64,000 nt of DNA, from NCBI GenBank assembly GCA_031386985.1, contig JANNCV010000020.1:238315-302314 (forward strand). Direction: 5' to 3'. The translations under genes were made by a program, and so were the position numbers. Every line of letters begins with the position of its first letter. Positions within the stretch are counted from its first letter, which is position 1. Source of the DNA: JANJUB01 sp031386985 (GTDB taxonomy: Bacteria > Armatimonadota > Fimbriimonadia > Fimbriimonadales > Fimbriimonadaceae). The notes beneath the pieces were generated by a model, which worked only from the letters and a program-made list of their open reading frames with translations, was not told the DNA's origin and did not search any database. Shown piece after piece: positions 59,795 to 64,000 of this stretch.

Positions 59795-61192
59795 CTATCT
59801 TTCCTGCTCTACAAACCCAGGAACGCTGCCCTTGAACGCGATGTACAAGGACGGCATGAGCTCGCGTCCCATCGGATCGCCGCCGATTGCGCCTTGGGTA
59901 CCGTCGGTGTAGACGTCGAACTGAAGGCCCGAGCTGTTTTGGGTAACACTGAAGTCATTATCATTGCCCAACAGGATCGAGAAGGAGCCGTCTTTCAACA
60001 CCGGCCCAATCGCTAATCCTTCCACTTTCTCTGGAATGATCATGTTTGCATTGGCAAGGGCCTCAGCAATATCGAGATAGAGCGTTTTGCTAACGGGAGT
60101 CACGCCAATCGGAAGCGTAAGGTTGTTCGGAGCAAAGCTGTGATTCGAAACATCAGTGGCGTTGTCTATATCGATGCGATAAACACGCTTACTGCCAACG
60201 GGCAGCGCGGCAAGTGGATCATCCACGCCCCGACCGCGGTTGTCTCGCTCGATAACAAAGAACTCATGATCATTGATTGCCGTGATCGAGCTGCAGCCGA
60301 TATTCCTTCCCTGGGCGGTGGCACCGAAATCAGCACTCGTTCCGGGGATCCGTAGATTAATATCAGCGACGGTCTCAAGCTGATAGGCAAACTGGCGCTC
60401 GCATTGCCCGGTCGCCACATCGTACTCAACAATGCGCAGGTTGCGGCTACGGCGGCCATCGCCGGGAGCCGAGCCATCGTTGATAAGCGGGTCCTGCAGA
60501 ATGGCATACAGCTTGGAACCATCAGGCGAAATCGTCAGCCCTTCGTAACCTCGGTTATCTTGGCGCCCGCTCGTAAGAGTTCCGCGACCGTTCACAAAAT
60601 CCAAGAACGTTCCCGCCATCGGCAGGATGTTCGCCGGGACTTCAAATGCACGCACGAATCGGGCGACGATTGAACCGTTCGACTGTTCGATTGGTTGAAA
60701 CTCATAAACGGAGGGACCATATTCATCGGCAACGAAGTAGTTGCCATTCGCGCCCACCGTGAATCCTTCGGGATCAAAACTCAATCCGAGCGTGGAAACA
60801 TTGCCGTTGAGGAGCAGTGGGTTCAGCCCATTGAAGTTGCCCAACCCATCCGGTGTTTCAAACTTGATTGAAGCCTGAACCCGAAAGTTGGAGATTTCCC
60901 CTGTCTTGTTATTGATGTTAACCTTGACCTTTTGCACTCGCGTCTCGAAACCAATCGTGCCACCTCCAGGGCCTCGATCAGCGAGAGAGTAAAGTGCACC
61001 GTTTCGACGGTCAAAGTAGAAATCACTCGACATGCCGAGGCGATTTTCATTCGGATGATTTCCGGGGGAGAGATCGCTTGCACTGCCGGCAACCGACAGG
61101 CTATTGACGAGTTGCGGTGATTGGGCTACCGAAACCGCAATAAGGGCGGTGGCGGCTAGTGAGAAAAGGGTTCTGTAAGTCATTTTTCGCAT
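59795..61192 (-). CDS. Secreted esterase-like phytase-family protein
   Basis: A 465-residue exported protein of the 'esterase-like activity of phytase' family. A signal peptide ends near AVSVAQ (residue 23). The mature protein is a beta-propeller-like fold. Family blocks include ENRLGMSSDFYFDRRNGALYSLADRGPGG, DPEGFTVGANGNYFVADEYGPSVYEF and NDHEFFVIERDNRGR. Catalysis in this family is poorly known; some members are linked to phosphate-ester hydrolysis. A GGAG lies upstream of the ATG. Confidence 0.85.
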   Translation of the reverse strand: MRKMTYRTLFSLAATALIAVSVAQSPQLVNSLSVAGSASDLSPGNHPNENRLGMSSDFYFDRRNGALYSLADRGPGGGTIGFETRVQKVKVNINNKTGEISNFRVQASIKFETPDGLGNFNGLNPLLLNGNVSTLGLSFDPEGFTVGANGNYFVADEYGPSVYEFQPIEQSNGSIVARFVRAFEVPANILPMAGTFLDFVNGRGTLTSGRQDNRGYEGLTISPDGSKLYAILQDPLINDGSAPGDGRRSRNLRIVEYDVATGQCERQFAYQLETVADINLRIPGTSADFGATAQGRNIGCSSITAINDHEFFVIERDNRGRGVDDPLAALPVGSKRVYRIDIDNATDVSNHSFAPNNLTLPIGVTPVSKTLYLDIAEALANANMIIPEKVEGLAIGPVLKDGSFSILLGNDNDFSVTQNSSGLQFDVYTDGTQGAIGGDPMGRELMPSLYIAFKGSVPGFVEQER

Positions 61193-61261
61193 AAACTCCG
61201 TTGGGAGCCAAAGTGTGCAACGGGGTTGATAAGGGCTTGTTAAGAAGGCCGAGCCGCCGGA

Positions 61262-61345
61262 AATACTCCCCCTCTCTCTGCGGATGTTTGTGCGGAGTGC
61301 AGTGCGCCCTTTTTGTAGACACCTCGGGTAGGGGGTGAGGGTTCT
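61262..61345. repeat. REP-like repeat, partial copy
   Basis: On the plus strand it ends GGGGGTGAGGGTTCTGGGTGGC, closely matching the end of the element at 59412-59434. It begins with CCCCCTCTCTCTGCGG. It lies in the 719-bp gap 61193-61911. Confidence 0.6.
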
Positions 61346-61391
61346 GGGTGGCTTGGGGTCGTTGTCTCGATCTTAACCTGTCCGGATTCTT

Positions 61392-61552
61392 GCCCCCACC
61401 TCAGTGCACAACCGGAGTTGGCACAGTCCTGCCCCCGTTGGGAAACGGGGGAGGAGAGCCTTTCGCAATTTCCAAATTTGTACTTCAGCGCTTCCCCCGT
61501 GCCCCGGCGGGGGAAGCGCATCGCCAACTCCGGTTGAGCGAGGTGATGGGGG
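61392..61552. repeat. Three-way-junction-like palindrome
   Basis: A perfect 14-bp outer stem, CAACCGGAGTTGGC (61409-61422) with GCCAACTCCGGTTG (61523-61536), encloses two perfect hairpins: CCCCCGTT/AACGGGGG (61432-61451 region) and GCGCTTCCCCCG/CGGGGGAAGCGC (about 61488-61519). The stem extends imperfectly outward (CCCCCACCTC with GAGGTGATGGGGG). The layout parallels that at 59314-59422. Confidence 0.8.
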
Positions 61553-61620
61553 AAATTAGAACCTCTTTCCACCCTGCGGATCGCTCTCTTGCGAATTTAA
61601 CCAAGCACCTGATCTCCGAG

Positions 61621-61854
61621 GCGCTTCATGAAGCGCATTTCTCCCCGACCTCGATAGAGGTCGCACCCGATAGCCCCAGCGTCGAAGACCTGGGGTTTTG
61701 CACGGCGAGAGTGAAGCACCCCGAACGGGGTGCCAGAATTTCCAAAATCACTGAACTGAACCGGCTGGCACCCTTCCAGGGTGCGAGAATTTCATGATCG
61801 CAACCCCACGTCTTCGACACTGGGGCTAGCGGGATATGACCTCATTCGAGGTCA
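61621..61854. repeat. Multibranch palindrome array
   Basis: In order: 16-bp palindrome GCGCTTCATGAAGCGC (61621-61636); hairpin CGACCTC/GAGGTCG (61646-61663); a long stem arm 61671-61701 pairing with 61800-61828; inside it, hairpins GCACCCCG/CGGGGTGC (61716-61733) and GCACCCT/AGGGTGC (61768-61784), with GAATTTC near each; then hairpin TGACCTC/GAGGTCA (61837-61854). No gene is seen in this stretch. Confidence 0.8.
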
Positions 61855-61899
61855 AGGCGCTACGCGCTTAACGGAGGTGCCAGAAGCAAGGCGTTCGGA

Positions 61900-61905
61900 T
61901 AGAAT
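61900..61905 (+). promoter_or_regulatory. Putative -10 element TAGAAT, leaderless layout
   Basis: TAGAAT is followed by 6 nt and the GTG start at 61912. Confidence 0.45.
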
Positions 61906-61911
61906 AGGCAG

Positions 61912-62283
61912 GTGAAGAACCTGCTTTCTCGCAGGATCATGTCGAAGTGGTCGTTCGCCGGATGGATTTGCGCACTCTCTAGTGTGTTACCCCTGATGGT
62001 GGGGCTTGCGGGGCTAGATGCTACCAAGCTGAGTTGGTGGGGCCCTGGAAGTGTCGTTCTCTTTGGCCTGCTCGGATTCATAGCCGCCATCATGATTTGG
62101 CGGCGCAATCGCTACGGGTTGCTCGCGGCTTCGGTGCTTTCATTTGTCTGGTGCATTTTCGTCGTGGTTTGGGGGTGGAAAGGGCCGCTAGACCTGATCT
62201 CCGGCATCCCGCCGTTCCTGTTTTCTTTAGCCGCATTTTTGTTGTTTCGGTCTCCCGAAAGACTTGATGATGATCCAATGTAA
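61912..62283 (+). CDS. Small four-helix membrane protein, hypothetical
   Basis: A 123-residue protein with about four membrane helices (around 13-33, 42-60, 67-83 and 88-111). It ends with the acidic tail SPERLDDDPM. The start is GTG with TAGAAT 6 nt upstream. Its last codons lie within one copy of a 41-bp direct repeat whose other copy is 1010 bp downstream. No family is recognised. Confidence 0.55.
   Translation: MKNLLSRRIMSKWSFAGWICALSSVLPLMVGLAGLDATKLSWWGPGSVVLFGLLGFIAAIMIWRRNRYGLLAASVLSFVWCIFVVVWGWKGPLDLISGIPPFLFSLAAFLLFRSPERLDDDPM
62237..62277 (+). repeat. 41-bp direct repeat, left copy
   Basis: Bases 62237-62277 are identical to 63247-63287. This copy encodes the C-terminus of the four-helix membrane protein (FRSPERLDDDP). 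Confidence 0.9.
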
Positions 62284-62334
62284 GCACCAGAGCCAGCCTC
62301 ACGCGAATCCTGGAGTCGCCTTTACGTTCACGGG

Positions 62335-62340
62335 TAACAT
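62335..62340 (+). promoter_or_regulatory. Putative -10 element TAACAT, leaderless layout
   Basis: TAACAT is followed by 6 nt and the ATG at 62347. Confidence 0.45.
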
Positions 62341-62346
62341 TCGGCG

Positions 62347-62736
62347 ATGCCGCAGGCGTTCGAGATTGCGAAGGCGCGTGAGAAACGGGACCTTGTACTG
62401 GCCGCTGTAATTGCGCTCATCGCCGTTGGCGTCAGCTGGCTCATGTTTCGCTACGCCCCCGCGCTTTGGCTCCAGGCTCGTCCAAATCCGATGGTGATTG
62501 GGGTTATTACGTGCCTCCATCTAGCCCTAAAACCCTCGACCCGATACTCCTTGATTTGGGCAAACTTGATAGGCCTCGCAATGAGCGGAGTGTCTGCCTT
62601 TCATCAACTTGAGGCTACCTTCGCTCAAAGAGCAGCGTTGACGGGTTATTACTTCGCTTGTACTTTGCCGGTCACTGTTGCAATCCTCGCCGTTCAAAAG
62701 TGGGGGGCCACAAGAGACAAACCCAAGGCGCCTTGA
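62347..62736 (+). CDS. Small membrane protein, hypothetical
   Basis: A 129-residue protein with about four hydrophobic segments (around 15-35, 46-62, 66-84 and 98-117) and a basic C-terminus. No family is recognised. It lies between the two copies of the 41-bp direct repeat and converges on the next gene with 4 bp between stops. Confidence 0.5.
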   Translation: MPQAFEIAKAREKRDLVLAAVIALIAVGVSWLMFRYAPALWLQARPNPMVIGVITCLHLALKPSTRYSLIWANLIGLAMSGVSAFHQLEATFAQRAALTGYYFACTLPVTVAILAVQKWGATRDKPKAP

Positions 62737-62740
62737 AAGC

Positions 62741-63241
62741 TCAATGCGTAGACGCCCGTTGATCGAGTGCGCTGGCAAATGACATCTGACTAAGAATTAC
62801 AATTCCGATCGTCCTGCCCAAAAGCACAGACATCTTAGCAAACTTCAAGCAATCAGCAGGAGAAGACCCGGCCAAATGCGCGATTCCGTATGCTCCAAAC
62901 CACACCGCCACCGTAGCAACCAGTATCGCCGCGCACCATTGCAGTTGCCGCCGAATCGTCCAAGTGAACGGAAGGAACAGCCCTACGAATGTTGCGGTTG
63001 GGATCACTCTACTTATGAACCCGAAACGCATCCCAGTAAACCAGTCACGATCATCCGTCGAAACCAGAAATGCGAGGAACGTGATGATAAGGAGGGCCAG
63101 CTTGAACCCAAAACTCCATCGATAGAGCCCCACCACCTCAAAAATCTCCGCGATCCCTTTCCGAAACCAAGACCCGACCTTTGCCACTTCCGAAATTCTA
63201 GCCGAAAAGCTGACGTGTGCTTCGCGCGTTTTGCAGGGCAA
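62741..63241 (-). CDS. Small membrane protein, hypothetical
   Basis: A 166-residue frame with a TTG start; a GTG at 63214 is an alternative. A basic, helical N-terminus (about 45 residues) is followed by hydrophobic segments around 47-60, 75-92, 100-120 and 135-152. No family is recognised. It lies inside the interval bounded by the 41-bp direct repeats. Confidence 0.45.
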   Translation of the reverse strand: MPCKTREAHVSFSARISEVAKVGSWFRKGIAEIFEVVGLYRWSFGFKLALLIITFLAFLVSTDDRDWFTGMRFGFISRVIPTATFVGLFLPFTWTIRRQLQWCAAILVATVAVWFGAYGIAHLAGSSPADCLKFAKMSVLLGRTIGIVILSQMSFASALDQRASTH

Positions 63242-63246
63242 CTAGG

Positions 63247-63287
63247 TTTTGTTGTTTCGGTCTCCCGAAAGACTTGATGATGATCCA
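63247..63287 (+). repeat. 41-bp direct repeat, right copy
   Basis: Identical to 62237-62277. In the coding frame of the left copy it again reads FRSPERLDDDP and then stops, but a TAG lies immediately upstream, so it is a C-terminal remnant, not a gene. Confidence 0.9.
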
Positions 63288-63323
63288 GCTTGAGCGTGAG
63301 ATGGAGCCGAAATTCACTTGGCC

Positions 63324-63360
63324 AAAAAAAGGAGGGGGCGAACCGTTTCCGATTCACCCC
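63324..63360 (-). terminator. Rho-independent terminator
   Basis: On the minus strand an 11-bp stem (GGGGTGAATCG with CGGTTCGCCCC, two G-U pairs) closes a GAAA tetraloop and is followed by CTCC and seven T. It lies about 58 nt after the stop of the partial gene at the right edge. Confidence 0.85.
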
Positions 63361-63417
63361 TGTCTATGGCAATTTTTCCAATAAATTTATCGGCAAACCC
63401 CGTAATTTCTTTTAGCG

Positions 63418-63999
63418 TTATCCCGTAACCGTGCCCTTAGCCGGATCGCTCCAGGGGCCTAGTTCTCCCGTTGGGGATTCCCATGCGCAGCGATACCAAA
63501 TGTCTTTTCCAACATGATCGCCATCAATATCCCAGGTGTAAGGTGAGGCTGTATCTGAGGCCAGATAAAGCATGGTTTCGATGTCGGGAGGGGCGGTTCC
63601 GCTCGCCACAATCGCATACATAATCCGGCAAGCGCGCGCCCAAGCTGGCTTTCCGCTCACGGCAAAACCCTCATCACTGAGTTGCAAAAACCGTATGGTA
63701 TGGCGTTGGGGATGGCTAAAATCCACCAAAGCCACGGGCGCTTCCGCGCCAGGAATCGAGGGCGTGGGAACGCTATCGCGCAGGGTTAACCCCATCGCAG
63801 AGGCCAAGGCCGCGATGAAAAGTGGATTGGCAAGGAGCTGTCCGTTGGCCGTTCGCATAGCATCCTCTAGCGTATCCCGGGCCACATCTTTGGCGGTTCG
63901 GTTCGCTCTAGCCGTCGTCTGCGAAGCCAGATGGATCGGGAGGGAAGTCCCGAAAACCGTTCGCGCCGCGACGAAGGCATCATCGAAAGTAGCGGGCAA
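63418..63999 (-). CDS. Partial hypothetical protein, C-terminal part
   Basis: About 193 codons of a minus-strand gene that probably continues beyond the right edge; the TTG at 63999 may be internal. The visible part is helical at first (FDDAFVAARTVFGTSLPIHLASQTTARANRTAKDVARDTLEDAMRTANGQ). It ends in a beta-sandwich module (IRFLQLSDEGFAVSGKP...WYRCAWESPTGELGPWSDP) resembling fibronectin type III. Function is unknown. A strong terminator follows. Confidence 0.6.
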   Translation of the reverse strand: MPATFDDAFVAARTVFGTSLPIHLASQTTARANRTAKDVARDTLEDAMRTANGQLLANPLFIAALASAMGLTLRDSVPTPSIPGAEAPVALVDFSHPQRHTIRFLQLSDEGFAVSGKPAWARACRIMYAIVASGTAPPDIETMLYLASDTASPYTWDIDGDHVGKDIWYRCAWESPTGELGPWSDPAKGTVTG

Positions 64000-64000
64000 A

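Overview
The window looks like chromosome of a diderm, non-proteobacterial bacterium of moderate GC. lpxB (lipid A synthesis) implies an outer membrane with lipopolysaccharide. Paired GspF/PilC-type proteins imply a type IV pilus or type II secretion line. An HspR-type regulator sits with dnaJ, many small secreted proteins are of unknown family, and GTG/TTG starts are frequent. The protein mix best fits Armatimonadota (Fimbriimonas-like), but that placement is inference; no rRNA or other decisive marker is present.

Layout. 0-8.2 kb: an ABC exporter pair, a CocE-type hydrolase, an alpha/beta hydrolase, and a tight nagA-dprA-beta-propeller operon. 8.3-11.8 kb: a polysaccharide deacetylase, then an S9 peptidase flanked by two divergent ClpS-like adaptors. 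11.8-14.4 kb: an HTH regulator with inverted repeats at its own and its neighbour's 5' ends, and a secreted beta-lactamase-fold hydrolase. 15.5-17.4 kb: a flotillin/YqiJ-like membrane pair. 17.4-23.2 kb: poorly conserved secreted proteins (one with caspase-like His/Cys motifs), a decayed GH32 remnant, and repeat-rich DNA. 23.2-51.9 kb: mostly housekeeping and metabolic genes: aquaporin, sucD, FKBP, smpB, dnaJ-hspR with a HAIR-like operator, nitroreductase, NAD(P)H-hydrate repair, phosphomannomutase, M42 peptidase, acylphosphatase, lpxB, CCA transferase, proline-racemase family, two gspF genes, folK, and a large glycosidase-like protein. 51.9-59.8 kb: an Rhs toxin with a double-CXXCG immunity protein, bracketed by copies of a dispersed inverted-repeat element, then an SGNH hydrolase. 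59.8-64 kb: a phytase-like esterase, heavily palindromic intergenic DNA, and small membrane-protein genes with a 41-bp direct repeat.

Three signals run across the window. First, at least a dozen genes have a TANNNT or CATAAT hexamer ending 5-7 nt before the start codon and no Shine-Dalgarno sequence, which suggests common leaderless transcription. Second, a repeat family with nested inverted GCGCCATA/GCGCCACA half-sites recurs and clusters round the Rhs locus. Third, many intergenic gaps hold stacked perfect hairpins that could fold as multibranch RNA or DNA structures. All gene functions are assigned by reading motifs; no database search was run.
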